Positions 25,250-34,237 of a stretch of DNA of 64,000 nucleotides are shown here, piece after piece (the stretch's first letter is position 1; every line of letters starts with the position of its first letter). The translations under genes and the position numbers were made by a program. The DNA is from an uncultured Desulfobacterales bacterium (GTDB taxonomy: Bacteria > Desulfobacterota > Desulfobulbia > Desulfobulbales > Desulfocapsaceae): assembly GCA_937915545.1 (NCBI GenBank), contig CALGIJ010000018.1, positions 62,001 to 126,000 on the forward strand. Reading direction: 5' to 3'. The notes beneath the pieces were generated by a model. That model was given only the letters and a program-made list of their open reading frames with translations, was not told the origin of the DNA and ran no database searches.

Positions 25250-25951
25250 ATGAAATGCACGACGACAGCCACCACCAGCCTCCGCGGCAGCAGGCGGATG
25301 CCCCTGGCCCTGCTCGCCCTCTCCGTTGTCGGCATGGAGGCGACCCCTGCGGTGATGGCCGAAGAGGAGTGGCGCCTCGGGCTGATGCTGCAGGTACCCT
25401 TTGGCGGCAGCCAGGAGAGGAGCTTCGTGCACTTCGCCAATACCCGTATCGGCGCCAAGCTGCAGTACGCCGAGATCGACGATATCGTCAAACAGAACCG
25501 GCAGACGGTGGAGCGCATCTACCTTGGCGAAGAACTGCAGAGCTCGACGGTAACCGAGGAGGGCGTGGTCAAGCTCAAGGACGGCGACAAGGTGGTGGGC
25601 GGTGAAGGCTATATCACCATCGCCCCCTTCAGCGGCTTCTGGGACGTCGCCGGCGGCATTGGCGCTTTTTCCGGCAGCAACGACATCCAGGGGGTGGCCG
25701 GCCTTGGCTATGACCCCACCCTGGGCGGTTTTCTTTCCGTTGGCGCCCTGATGCCCTACAGCCAGGCCGGGGTGCGCTTCAACTTTCGCTATATCGACTA
25801 CTACCTCGGCTTGACCTCGTTGCCGGCCTTTTCGCCGGCGACGGTGTGGCGGGAGGACGAGGTGGTCTATGACGATACCGTTATCGTTCCGCAGGAAGCG
25901 GGGGCTGCCGAGGAGATTCCCGGGGAAGGCGAGCAGGCGCCGCTGCAATAG
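25250..25951 (+). CDS. Exported beta-rich protein, partner of the membrane protein that follows
   Basis: A 233-residue protein with a signal peptide (about residues 1-37: basic SLRGSRRM, then PLALLALSVVGMEATPAVMA). The mature part alternates short strands such as WRLGLMLQVPFGG, GEGYITIAPFSGFWDVAGGI and VGALMPYSQAGVRFNFRYID, like a small periplasmic or outer-membrane barrel, and ends in an acidic tail (AGAAEEIPGEGEQAP). I recognise no family. AGGAGA lies 11 bases before ATG 25250. The next gene begins two bases after its stop. Confidence 0.5.
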   Translation: MKCTTTATTSLRGSRRMPLALLALSVVGMEATPAVMAEEEWRLGLMLQVPFGGSQERSFVHFANTRIGAKLQYAEIDDIVKQNRQTVERIYLGEELQSSTVTEEGVVKLKDGDKVVGGEGYITIAPFSGFWDVAGGIGAFSGSNDIQGVAGLGYDPTLGGFLSVGALMPYSQAGVRFNFRYIDYYLGLTSLPAFSPATVWREDEVVYDDTVIVPQEAGAAEEIPGEGEQAPLQ

Positions 25952-25953
25952 GC

Positions 25954-27318
25954 ATGGACCAGTCTGTCCCCCTGGGCCGGCAATCGGCCCCGTGGCCTTC
26001 CGGACCATGGGTGGGGATTGTCGTCGCGATCGTGTTTTTCCTGCTTGCCCTGCGCCAGCACCTCTTCGTCGACAGCCATGCCGTTAACGTCATGTTCTGG
26101 GACCAGTGGGATTTCTACCAGCCCCTCTTCGATGGCGGCGGCCTCTGGGACCTGTTCTCCCGCCAGCACGGTCCGCACCGCCAGGGTCTGGGGATGCTGC
26201 TCACCGCTCTTCTCGCCTGGCTGAGCGACTGGAACTCGCGCTGGGACGCCTTCGGGGTCAGTTTTGTGCTCATCGCCGCCGCCCTGGCAGGCCTGGCGCT
26301 GGCAAGAGGCTGTGCCATGAGGGGGCTCGGCCTGGTGGTCGTCCCCTTGCTGTTTTTCAACCCCCGCCAATACGAGAGCTTCGTGGCGGCGGCCAACATC
26401 TCCCATGGGGCGATGCCGCTGCTGCTGCTCATGGCCCTCTGCCTGACCTGGTTCGTGGAGAGCCGCGGCCTGCGCCACCTGTTGCTCGCCCTCTGCACCT
26501 TTCTGCTCATTTTCACCGGCTTCGGGCTTTTCGCCGGCCTGGTGGTGCCGGCAGTCCTCGCCATGGAGCTGGTGCGGCGCCTGCATAAAGGCCTGGGGGG
26601 CGTTTTGCCGTTATGGCTGACCCTGGCGGCCATCGCCGGCAGCTGGCTGCTCTTTTGCCACGGCTACCGCTTCGACCCGGCGGTGCCGGGCTTCACCTTT
26701 CCCCATCCGCATCCTGGAGAATACCTGTTGTTCATGGCCGCGATGCTCAACAACTTCTTCGGCATCACCAGCCATGGCGACGGCAGCCTTGTTGTCGGCA
26801 TGGCGCTGTTGCTCTTCCTCGCCCTGATCCTCTTCGTCCATGGGCGACAGCTGTGGCGCCATGGGCTGGAGGGGCAGGGGCGCAGTGCCACCCTGGTGGT
26901 CCTGGCCCTCTTCGCCCTGCTCTTCTGCGGCCAGACGGCGGTTGGCCGGGTGGTGCTGGGGTGGAAGGAGGCCTCTGCCACCTCCCGCTATGTGCCGCTG
27001 CTGGTGCCCGCCGCGCTGGCCATGGCCCTGCACCTCGCCGGCCTTGGCCCACGCTGGCGGCCGCGCCAGGTCGTCGCGGTGTTCGCCCTCGTCGTGGCGG
27101 TCGGCACCACCCGGCTGCACCAGGCCGATATCCGCTTCATCGATCGTTATCAGTCCGGGCGCCTCGCCTGGAAGGCCGCCTATCTCGCCACCGGCGACAT
27201 GGGCAAGGCCGGGGAGCTGACCGGTTTTCTCATCTACCCGGCGGTCGTGCTCGACGAGCGGCTCGACTTTTTACGCGCCAAACGCCTCAATCTCTTCAAT
27301 CCCGACGGCCTCCCGTGA
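25954..27318 (+). CDS. Polytopic membrane protein of unknown function, glycosyltransferase-like topology
   Basis: A 454-residue integral membrane protein with about ten to eleven helices (first WVGIVVAIVFFLLALRQHLF at 20-40) and a periplasmic stretch after helix one containing WDQWDFYQPLFDGGG. The DxxWD-like motif in the first loop, a GWKEASATSRY loop late in the protein and a soluble tail ending LNLFNPDGLP recall membrane glycosyltransferases with lipid-linked donors, but no diagnostic motif is complete. Starts two bases after the exported protein, so the two are certainly co-transcribed and may act together at the envelope. Confidence 0.5.
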   Translation: MDQSVPLGRQSAPWPSGPWVGIVVAIVFFLLALRQHLFVDSHAVNVMFWDQWDFYQPLFDGGGLWDLFSRQHGPHRQGLGMLLTALLAWLSDWNSRWDAFGVSFVLIAAALAGLALARGCAMRGLGLVVVPLLFFNPRQYESFVAAANISHGAMPLLLLMALCLTWFVESRGLRHLLLALCTFLLIFTGFGLFAGLVVPAVLAMELVRRLHKGLGGVLPLWLTLAAIAGSWLLFCHGYRFDPAVPGFTFPHPHPGEYLLFMAAMLNNFFGITSHGDGSLVVGMALLLFLALILFVHGRQLWRHGLEGQGRSATLVVLALFALLFCGQTAVGRVVLGWKEASATSRYVPLLVPAALAMALHLAGLGPRWRPRQVVAVFALVVAVGTTRLHQADIRFIDRYQSGRLAWKAAYLATGDMGKAGELTGFLIYPAVVLDERLDFLRAKRLNLFNPDGLP

Positions 27319-27355
27319 AAGGACACCGTTCTGACCACTGCGCTGGTCTCTGCTC

Positions 27356-28279
27356 ATGACTCTTCGCGACCTCTTCCTGGCTCTTCTCGTCGTCCTCGTC
27401 TGGGGGGCCAACTTCACCGTCATCCGCATCGGCCTGGACGGTGTGCCGCCCCTGCTGCTCGCCAGCCTGCGCTTCGTCTTCGCCCTCTTGCCGGCGATCT
27501 TCTTCGTCAAGCGGCCCGGCATCCCCTTCGTCTCCTGGTTCGGTTACGGGCTGTTCGTCGGTTTCGGGCAGTTTGGCTGCCTCTTCACCGCCATGCACCT
27601 CGGCATGCCGGCCGGCGTGGCCTCGGTGGTGCTGCAGTCCCAGGCCTTCTTCACCATGGCCTTTGCCGCCATGCTCCTTGGCGAGCGGGTCACGGTGCGG
27701 CAGATGCTCGGCCTGCTGCTCGCCGCCGCCGGCCTGTGGCTGGTGGGAGGCGGTGGCAAGGCATCGACCATTCCCTTATTTGCCCTGCTGCTCACCCTGG
27801 CCGCCGCCTCCTTCTGGGGCATGTCGAACATCGTCGTGCGTCGCGCCGGGGCCGCCGCCGCATCCCGCGGCGAAAAGCTCGACATCCTCAGCCTGGTGGT
27901 GTGGTCGTCCCTGGCGCCGCCGCTGCCGCTCTTTCTCTGTTCGCTGCTCCTCGAAGGCCCGCAGCGGGTGATGGCGGCGGTGACCCATATCAGCCCGGTG
28001 TCCCTGCTGGCCATCCTCTACCTGGCCTATGGCGCCACCCTCTTCGGCTACGGCATGTGGAGCCGCCTGCTCAGCAGATACCCCGCCAACCGCGTCGCGC
28101 CCTTGTCGCTGCTGGTGCCGGTGGCAGGGCTGGTCACGGCCAGCCTGGCCCTCGACGAAGTGCTCAGCGGCCGTCAATGGATGGGCTGCCTGCTGGTGGT
28201 CGCCGGCCTGCTGGCGGCGACTGTGCAGGTGGGGGCACGAGGCCTGTTGACACCGGGACAAAAACCTGCCAAGAAGTAG
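27356..28279 (+). CDS. EamA/DMT-superfamily transporter
   Basis: A 307-residue membrane protein with ten helices arranged as two EamA repeats (first LFLALLVVLVWGANFTVIRI, second beginning SFWGMSNIVVRRAG). VVLQSQAFFTMAFAAMLLGE and LAYGATLFGYGMWSRL are typical of the EamA exporters of amino-acid metabolites such as O-acetylserine and cysteine. The residue SLLVPVAGLVTASLALDEVL near the end is the conserved helix 9 segment. Substrate is uncertain. Short 37-base gap to the upstream membrane protein. Confidence 0.9.
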   Translation: MTLRDLFLALLVVLVWGANFTVIRIGLDGVPPLLLASLRFVFALLPAIFFVKRPGIPFVSWFGYGLFVGFGQFGCLFTAMHLGMPAGVASVVLQSQAFFTMAFAAMLLGERVTVRQMLGLLLAAAGLWLVGGGGKASTIPLFALLLTLAAASFWGMSNIVVRRAGAAAASRGEKLDILSLVVWSSLAPPLPLFLCSLLLEGPQRVMAAVTHISPVSLLAILYLAYGATLFGYGMWSRLLSRYPANRVAPLSLLVPVAGLVTASLALDEVLSGRQWMGCLLVVAGLLAATVQVGARGLLTPGQKPAKK

Positions 28280-28320
28280 CTTGCATTTTTTTACGACAGG
28301 TCTTTTCCCGGGGGGGTGAA

Positions 28321-29109
28321 ATGAAGGACGGCTATCGTTGGGACGGCAGGCTCGAAGTAGGCTCGGAGGTCATTGACAATCAGCACAAGGTGCTCTTCGA
28401 TCTCATCAAGGATCTGAGGAACGCCATGCATGCCGGAGTGGGCACGAAAGTCGTCGACACCCTCTTCGGGGTGCTGCGCGACTATGCGTTCGCCCACTTT
28501 CAGAGCGAGGAGGAATACCTCGCCAGCCACCCCCTCTTCAACGAGCACTGTCTTGAACACTATCGCCTGCTCAAGGTCCTTAACGGGGTGATCCTCGACA
28601 GCCGCAATGGCCGCGTTCATGATGCAGGCAGCGTCTCCGATTTCCTCGAAAGCTGGCTGCTCGAGCATATCGTCGATTTCGACCGGCCGCACCTCGCCGA
28701 CCATGGCACCGTCTTCATGCGGCTCGAGGACATGGCGGTGGTGGATGAATTCGAATCGGATGGGGAGAAGCGCCGCCGGCACCCGCGCATCCCCCATAAC
28801 GAGGTGGTCGACGGCGACATTCACGCCAATATCTATAATGCCAGTTCCCTGCGCAACGGCCGGGGAAGGATCATCGACATGAGCCCCGGCGGGCTGATGC
28901 TGGAAGTCTCCGGCAAGTACCGGGTCGATGACCTGCTGCTGGTGAGCTGTTCCATTGGCAAGAGTTTCAAGATGGAAGAGAAGGTTCAGGTGAGGTCCGC
29001 GAGCGGCGGCAGAATCGGTGTGGCGTTCGTGCTCCCCTCGGCCGAGACGGTGGAGTTCTTCACCAGGCTCTACGGTTCGGTGCGGCTCGGTCGGACGCGC
29101 CTCGACTGA
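28321..29109 (+). CDS. Bacteriohemerythrin-PilZ fusion protein
   Basis: A 262-residue cytoplasmic fusion. Residues 1-135 are bacteriohemerythrin with a full set of di-iron ligands in the usual places: H22 (DNQHKVL), H59 and E63 (HFQSEEEYL), H76 and H80 (FNEHCLEHY), H116 and D121 (LLEHIVDFD). Residues 150-262 are a PilZ domain with both c-di-GMP motifs: RRHPR (152-156) and DMSPGG (186-191). Hemerythrin binds O2 or NO; PilZ responds to the second messenger. The protein may therefore connect an oxygen or NO signal to motility or adhesion. ATG 28321 follows GGGGGGG. Upstream residues in frame are non-coding. Single gene upstream of citrate synthase. Confidence 0.88.
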   Translation: MKDGYRWDGRLEVGSEVIDNQHKVLFDLIKDLRNAMHAGVGTKVVDTLFGVLRDYAFAHFQSEEEYLASHPLFNEHCLEHYRLLKVLNGVILDSRNGRVHDAGSVSDFLESWLLEHIVDFDRPHLADHGTVFMRLEDMAVVDEFESDGEKRRRHPRIPHNEVVDGDIHANIYNASSLRNGRGRIIDMSPGGLMLEVSGKYRVDDLLLVSCSIGKSFKMEEKVQVRSASGGRIGVAFVLPSAETVEFFTRLYGSVRLGRTRLD

Positions 29110-29156
29110 ACGGTGCGGTTTCCGGTCACCCAATATCAACGAAGGAGAACACGAGC

Positions 29157-30452
29157 ATGACGCAGGAAACGGCACAGCTCATTGTCGACGGCAGAACCTA
29201 TACCCTGCCGGTCGTCGAGAGCACCACCGGGGAACGGGCCATCGATATCCGCTCGCTCAGGCAGCAGAGCGGTTTTATCACCCTCGACAGCGGCTATATG
29301 AACACCGGCAGCTGTCAGTCCACCATCACCTACCTCGACGGCGATCAGGGCATCCTGCGCTATCGCGGCTACGACATCGCCGACCTGGCGGCCAATTGCG
29401 TGTTCATCGAGGTAGCCTACCTCCTCCTCACCGGCGAGCTGCCCACGGCCAAGGAGCTCGACCGCTTCAAGTACGACATGACCCGCTATGCCCTCATCCA
29501 CGAGGACATGATCCATTTCTTCGACCACTTTCCGCCCAATTCGTCACCGATGTCGATTCTCTCCACCATGGTCGGCACCCTGCACGATTTCTATCCGGAG
29601 ATGGACCAGGAGGAGGACCCCTACGGTGGCATCACCACCACCACCGCCCGCCTGCTCTCCAAGGTGCGCACCATCGCCGCCTTCTCCTACAAGAAGAACA
29701 TCGGCCACCCGCTGGTCTATCCGCGGCCCGACCTCAGCTACTGCGCCAACTTCCTCAACATGATGTTCGACCGCCCCAACATGCCCTACCGGGTCGAGCC
29801 CATCGCCGTCATTGCCCTCAACAAGCTGCTCATTCTCCATGCCGACCACGAGCAGAACTGCTCCACCTCGGCGGTGCGGCTGGTGGGCAGCGCCGGGGTC
29901 GGCCTCTACCCCTGCATCTCCGCCGGCGTCAACGCATTGTGGGGACCCTCCCACGGCGGCGCCAACGTGGCGGTGATGCGCATGCTGGAGACTATCCGTC
30001 GCGACGGTCGCGACTTCGACAAGTACATCGCCAAGGCCAAGGACCCCAACGACCCCTACCGCCTCACCGGTTTCGGGCACCGCGTCTACAAGACCTACGA
30101 CCCGCGCGCCAAGCTGATCAAGGAGATCTGCACCGCGGTGCTCGACACCCTCGAAGTCGACGACCCGCTGCTGGAGATCGCCCAGGAGTTGGAGTACCGG
30201 GTCAGCCAGGACGACTACTTCGTCTCGCGCAACCTCTACCCCAACGTCGACTTCTATTCCGGCATCATCTACCGTGCCCTCGGCATCCCCACCAACATGT
30301 TCACGGTCATGTTCGCCCTGGGCCGGCTGCCGGGATGGATCGCCCACTGGCAGGAGATGAACTCCGACAAGGACAGCAGCCGCATCGGCCGGCCGCGGCA
30401 GGTCTATCGCGGCATCGTCAACCGCCCCTTCGTCAGGCTCGAGGATCGCTAG
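29157..30452 (+). CDS. gltA: Citrate synthase
   Basis: A 431-residue enzyme condensing oxaloacetate and acetyl-CoA to citrate. YRGYDIADLAANCVFIEVAY near the N-terminus, the substrate His in HADHEQNCSTSAVR, GPSHGGANVAVMRML with a catalytic His, and the signature GFGHRVYKTYDPRA with the citrate-binding His and Arg are all intact; the C-terminal Asp is in VDFYSGIIYRALG. Length matches hexameric type II enzymes. A plain AAGGAG precedes the ATG. It serves the oxidative TCA entry, consistent with acetate metabolism genes elsewhere in the window. Confidence 0.95.
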   Translation: MTQETAQLIVDGRTYTLPVVESTTGERAIDIRSLRQQSGFITLDSGYMNTGSCQSTITYLDGDQGILRYRGYDIADLAANCVFIEVAYLLLTGELPTAKELDRFKYDMTRYALIHEDMIHFFDHFPPNSSPMSILSTMVGTLHDFYPEMDQEEDPYGGITTTTARLLSKVRTIAAFSYKKNIGHPLVYPRPDLSYCANFLNMMFDRPNMPYRVEPIAVIALNKLLILHADHEQNCSTSAVRLVGSAGVGLYPCISAGVNALWGPSHGGANVAVMRMLETIRRDGRDFDKYIAKAKDPNDPYRLTGFGHRVYKTYDPRAKLIKEICTAVLDTLEVDDPLLEIAQELEYRVSQDDYFVSRNLYPNVDFYSGIIYRALGIPTNMFTVMFALGRLPGWIAHWQEMNSDKDSSRIGRPRQVYRGIVNRPFVRLEDR

Positions 30453-30805
30453 GCGGGTCTGGCCACACTCGAGGCACGGTGAGCCGGTGCGGGTCGTGGC
30501 TGGGGCGTGGCGAGGAGATTTTGGCTATCTCTGGCGCCTGTGGCCGGCCTTTACGGCCGGCACCTGCCGCCACTTCTGCAGCATGATTGCGGGACAAATC
30601 CCCCCAGCCGCCTGCTGAGAGACTAAGACTTGCTCCCCGGCTGCTCCGGGGGGCGATGCACCAGACGTCACCTGCTCATCACGCCGCACCGCCTGCTCCC
30701 CCGGCTGCGGGGCCGGAAGGCGGCCGGCTTCTTTCTCCTGCTCATCACGCCACCACCTCGCCCTTCGTCCAGGGCGCAGAAAACCCTTGCTCGAAACGTT
30801 AAAAG
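30453..30805. other. Intergenic region with short repeats
   Basis: 353 bases between citrate synthase and the CsoR promoter. A perfect GCCGGCC/GGCCGGC hairpin with a TTTAC loop lies at 30543-30561 (no T tract). The 15-mer CCTGCTCATCACGCC occurs twice, near 30669 and 30737. No reading frame looks coding. Confidence 0.4.
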
Positions 30806-30840
30806 TTGTACCCTGCATAGGGTATACCCCTATATGGTAT
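30806..30840 (+). promoter_or_regulatory. CsoR-type operator and promoter of the metal-efflux operon
   Basis: Just upstream of the csoR-like gene lie overlapping palindromes: TACCCTGCATAGGGTA (30809-30824, perfect 6-bp arms), GGGTATACCC (30820-30829) and TACCCCTATATGGTA (30825-30839). The TACCC...GGGTA and ATGGTA spacing matches known CsoR operators. TTGTAC at 30806 may be the -35. Apo-CsoR would block transcription, metal binding would release it. Confidence 0.6.
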
Positions 30841-30883
30841 TTTCAGAGCAGACGGCCCTCAAACCTCTCATGGAGAACGAAGG

Positions 30884-31156
30884 ATGAGTCTTTGCGGCAG
30901 CGATCAGGACAAGGAGCGGCTTGCCAAGCGGTTGCGACGCATCGAGGGGCAGGTGCGCGGCCTGGCGGCGATGGTCGAGAGCGACCAGGACTGCATCGAT
31001 GTACTGCGCCAGATAAACTCGGTGATCGGCGCCCTCAACGGGGTGTGGCAGCAGATCATCGGCGATCACCTGCGCGGCTGCATCGTCAAGTCCATCGAGA
31101 ACCATGACGAAAAGCTCATCGACGAACTGATGGAGCATCTGCGCAAGATTCGCTGA
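30884..31156 (+). CDS. csoR: CsoR/FrmR-family metal-sensing repressor
   Basis: A 90-residue all-helical repressor. The DKERLAKRLRRIEGQVRGL start is the family DNA-contact helix. The metal ligands Cys37, His62 and Cys66 stand in the same pattern as Cys36-His61-Cys65 of CsoR Cu(I) sensors; an extra Cys4 is near the N-terminus. FrmR/RcnR types lack this exact combination, so Cu(I) is most likely, though the ATPase target below is not a textbook CopA. It precedes the P-type ATPase gene by 60 bases and lies behind a fitting operator, so it probably represses its own operon. Confidence 0.88.
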   Translation: MSLCGSDQDKERLAKRLRRIEGQVRGLAAMVESDQDCIDVLRQINSVIGALNGVWQQIIGDHLRGCIVKSIENHDEKLIDELMEHLRKIR

Positions 31157-31216
31157 GTCTGCGCACCCTGGCGGCGCCTTTTGCGGGCGCCCGCCCATAC
31201 CCTGACGGAGAAGAAA

Positions 31217-33112
31217 ATGATCGGTCGTTTCGCCACGCTTGGCGTCTATCGCGAGCTCTTGCAACACGAAGCGTTCCTCAAGGTCGGCTGCGGCGCCCTG
31301 CTCGCCCTGGTCGGCTCTCTCGTCGGCCGTCTGGGCGGGCCGAGCTGGGATCTGCTTGGCCAGGGGATGATCCTTGCCTCGGTGGCTATCAACGGTTTGC
31401 CGGTCATCCTCGGGGCGGTACGCGGCATCCTCGAACGGCGCGTCAATGTCGACGAACTCCTCGCCCTGGCTATCCTCGCTTGCCTGATCGGCGGCGAGTG
31501 GCTGACGGCGGCGGTGGTCAGCACCATCATGGTGCTTGGCGCCTTGATCGAGGAGGCCACCGCCGAGTCGGCGCGCAAGTCGATTCAGTCGCTGATTCGG
31601 GTCTCGCCGAAGACGGCCACGGTGCTGCGCGGCGAGACGGCTGCCACCGTGGCGGTGGAGGAGGTGCAGATCGGCGACCTGCTGCTGGTCAAGCCGGGGG
31701 AGCAGATCCCGGTGGACGGGGTGGTGAGCCTCGGCGCCTCGGCGGTGGACGAGTCGCCCATCACCGGCGAATCGATGCCGCGGGAGAAGCATGTCGGCGA
31801 CCAGGTCTATGCCGGCACCCTCAACCATAACGGGGTGCTGCATGTCCATGCCCAGCGGGTCGGGGAGGATACCACTCTCGGCCAGGTCATCCGGCTCGTT
31901 TCCGAGGCGGAGAGGCACAAGCCGAAGACCATCGCCTTCATCGACCGTTTCGCCAAATATTTCACACCGTTCATCCTCACCTGCGCCCTCGCCGCCTGGC
32001 TCTTTACCGGCGAGTTCAGTCGTGCCGTGGCGGTGCTCATCGTCGGCTGTCCCTGTGCCCTGATCCTCGCCGTGCCCACCGCCACCGTCGCCGCTGTCGG
32101 CCGGGCGGCACGGGCCGGCGTGCTCGTTAAAGGCGGGCAGCATCTCGAAGGGATTGCCCTGGCCGACACGGTGTTTTTTGACAAGACCGGCACCCTCACC
32201 GAGGGCAACCCGCGGGTGGAGGCCATCGTCACCGCCGAAGGGGTCGGCGGGGATGACCTCCTGCACAGCGCCGCCGCGGTGGAGTGCAACTCCACCCACC
32301 CCCTGGCCCGCGCCGTCCTGCAGGCGGCCCACTACGCCAGGTTGACGGTGGCGGCGGCTGGCGATCTCTTCACCGAGATCGGCCTCGGGGTGCGCGGTTC
32401 GGTTGGGGGGAGCCTGGTGGAGGTAGGCAGCGTCTATCTCCATGGCGGTGTCGGCGCCGTCCCCGAAGCTCTGCGCGCGCCGCTTGAAGCGGCTAAAGAG
32501 CAGGGGGCGACGCCGCTCATGGTCTACCGCGACCACCAGGCCCTGGGCTTTCTCAGCGTCTCTGACCGGGTGCGCGCCGGTGCCGCGGCCACCATCGACG
32601 AGCTACGCCGGCTCGGTTTTGGCGAGATCGGCATCCTCTCCGGAGACCACCAGCAGTCGGTGCGCCTGGTGGGCGGCAAGGTCGGCGTCAACAGCCTCTG
32701 GCACGGCCTCAAGCCGGATGACAAGCTGCAGCTCATCGCGGGACAGCAGAACAAGGGACGGCGGGTGGTCTATGTCGGCGACGGCATCAACGATGCCCCG
32801 GCCCTGGCGGTGGCCGACGTTGGCGTCGCCATGGGGGCCAGAGGCACCGAGGTTGCCCTGGAAACTGCCGATATCGCCCTGATGGGCGACGATATCGGCA
32901 AGCTGCCCTTCCTCGTCGGCCTCGGGCGGCGTATGCTCCTCATCATCAAGCTTAACATCGCCTTCGGCCTGGTGTTCAACCTGGTCTCGGTGTTGGCTGG
33001 TGCGTCAGGACTGATCAGTCCCATCGTCGGGGCGGTGGTGCATAACATCGGCTCGGTGCTGGTGGTGCTGTCGTCGGCGAGCCTCGGCCTCTTTCACAAG
33101 TACAGCGAGTAG
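31217..33112 (+). CDS. P1B-type heavy-metal translocating ATPase
   Basis: A 631-residue ATPase without any N-terminal HMA metal-binding domain. Helices start at about residue 22. TGES actuator loop (SPITGESMP), CPC metal motif in helix 6 (VGCPCALILAVPTATV), phosphorylation site FFDKTGTLTEG, HP locus STHPLARAV, and hinge VGDGINDAPAL are all present. The sequence after CPC and the last helix (VVHNIGSVLVVLSSASL) differ from CopA (YN and MxxSS) and from ZntA, so the metal is unsure; the CsoR neighbour favours Cu(I). ATG 31217 with GGAGAAG upstream. Exports metal from the cytoplasm. Confidence 0.9.
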   Translation: MIGRFATLGVYRELLQHEAFLKVGCGALLALVGSLVGRLGGPSWDLLGQGMILASVAINGLPVILGAVRGILERRVNVDELLALAILACLIGGEWLTAAVVSTIMVLGALIEEATAESARKSIQSLIRVSPKTATVLRGETAATVAVEEVQIGDLLLVKPGEQIPVDGVVSLGASAVDESPITGESMPREKHVGDQVYAGTLNHNGVLHVHAQRVGEDTTLGQVIRLVSEAERHKPKTIAFIDRFAKYFTPFILTCALAAWLFTGEFSRAVAVLIVGCPCALILAVPTATVAAVGRAARAGVLVKGGQHLEGIALADTVFFDKTGTLTEGNPRVEAIVTAEGVGGDDLLHSAAAVECNSTHPLARAVLQAAHYARLTVAAAGDLFTEIGLGVRGSVGGSLVEVGSVYLHGGVGAVPEALRAPLEAAKEQGATPLMVYRDHQALGFLSVSDRVRAGAAATIDELRRLGFGEIGILSGDHQQSVRLVGGKVGVNSLWHGLKPDDKLQLIAGQQNKGRRVVYVGDGINDAPALAVADVGVAMGARGTEVALETADIALMGDDIGKLPFLVGLGRRMLLIIKLNIAFGLVFNLVSVLAGASGLISPIVGAVVHNIGSVLVVLSSASLGLFHKYSE

Positions 33113-33622
33113 CGACTCGCGGCGAGCAAAACGTTAGAGTGAAATGACAAAGCCTTTTTGACACCTTTGTAGCGCGAGACGCCATCAAGGTACTTTCCAC
33201 CGCTGCTGTTGTTGGGGATTACCGATTCTGAGGCGCGCGCGCAAGCCCGCATTGGTCTGCTCCGTGCGTCAAGCCGGAGACGATTATTCCCCCTGATCGT
33301 TGTTTCCCAGAGTTTTCTCAGAAAATGTCAGGTAGTGCATGGTGATCGAAAAGCCCACCGTCTGCGAACACCTGCACGCCGTTGACAGTTCTTCCTGTTT
33401 TTGATGATTTTTCGCAATTTTTCGGCAGTTCAGAACTTCCGGAAGATTCAACATACTGAATTGACTGGCGAACACCTAACCTTCAAGAGTATTCGTGACA
33501 CTTTGTAGGATGCTGACTTTCTGTGGATTTTTCTAGATAACAAGAAAATATCTTGAGGATGGGGCCAGATTGGTTACCCAACCAGGAAAGTCATCAAACT
33601 GCAGACCTTGAGGAGGGTAGAC
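33113..33622. other. Intergenic, GC drop at the edge of a lower-GC segment
   Basis: 510 bases between the ATPase and the rhodanese. A GCGAGT/ACTCGC hairpin overlaps the ATPase stop (33105-33120). GC falls noticeably from here on. A 63-codon frame on the minus strand (33284-33475) has no recognisable family or ribosome-binding site. No promoter stands out before the rhodanese gene beyond its strong GAGGAGGG site. Confidence 0.4.
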
Positions 33623-34195
33623 ATGGGAAAAAGTCAATTGGCAGTAAGCAGTGTGTTGTCTTTGAGCATGATTCTCATCTTTTGTGTGTTTTCCCCTGCA
33701 CATGGCGTTGAGGTCGAAAAAGGAAAAATTCCAGGGGAGCATCTGGCTCCCGCTTTTAAGAAACTCCCTTGGGGCGTTCAGGTGTGGGACGAGCAGGAGG
33801 CCATCGACGCCTTGACCAAAGAAGAGAAGGTCCTTTGGGTTGATACACGGCCGGAAAGTTTTTTTAAGGCGGGAACTGTTCGGGGTGCCGTGTTGCATGT
33901 TTACGATAAAAAAGGTTCTCAAGAAAACACGCTCACGGCTGCAGCCCTATCTGATTCACTGCAGCGCCAGGCAGCCGGCCCGGATGGCACGGTGGCCTTT
34001 TTCTGCCAGGGGCCGGAGTGCCACCGAAGTTACAACGCCACTTACGTCGCGGTGAGCGAATGGGGGTATAAACCAGAAAAAATTATCTGGTTCCGAGCAG
34101 GCTACCCGTTGCTCCTCAAAGCCATCAAAGATGACGCTAAGACTAAGAGAAAAGCCAAAAAACTGGTCAGCGACGAAGCGTTGAACAGCTTGTAA
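33623..34195 (+). CDS. Exported rhodanese-like sulfurtransferase domain protein
   Basis: A 190-residue protein with a signal peptide (about 1-28, VLSLSMILIFCVFSPAHG) and one rhodanese domain. EKVLWVDTRPESFFKAGTV is the opening WVDxR strand, and the active-site loop is FFCQGPECHRSYNA with Cys128 as the likely persulfide carrier and a second Cys133 in the loop. Single-domain periplasmic rhodaneses bind sulfur or act in redox relays. GAGGAGGG precedes the ATG. Codon use is lower in GC than flanking genes. The chemoreceptor follows after 42 bases, so the two are likely one operon and may cooperate in sensing sulfur compounds. Confidence 0.85.
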   Translation: MGKSQLAVSSVLSLSMILIFCVFSPAHGVEVEKGKIPGEHLAPAFKKLPWGVQVWDEQEAIDALTKEEKVLWVDTRPESFFKAGTVRGAVLHVYDKKGSQENTLTAAALSDSLQRQAAGPDGTVAFFCQGPECHRSYNATYVAVSEWGYKPEKIIWFRAGYPLLLKAIKDDAKTKRKAKKLVSDEALNSL

Positions 34196-34237
34196 GATGC
34201 ATGCCCGCTCAGCCAACCATTGAAGTTGTGAGGCATT

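Noticed and set aside
30669..30752. Two copies of CCTGCTCATCACGCC as a repeat array or CRISPR
   Set aside because: Only two short copies, no regular spacer and no cas genes.
33284..33475. 63-codon frame on the minus strand as a possible transposase fragment
   Set aside because: No inverted repeats, no catalytic motif and no similarity I can recall; kept only as a remark in the intergenic entry.
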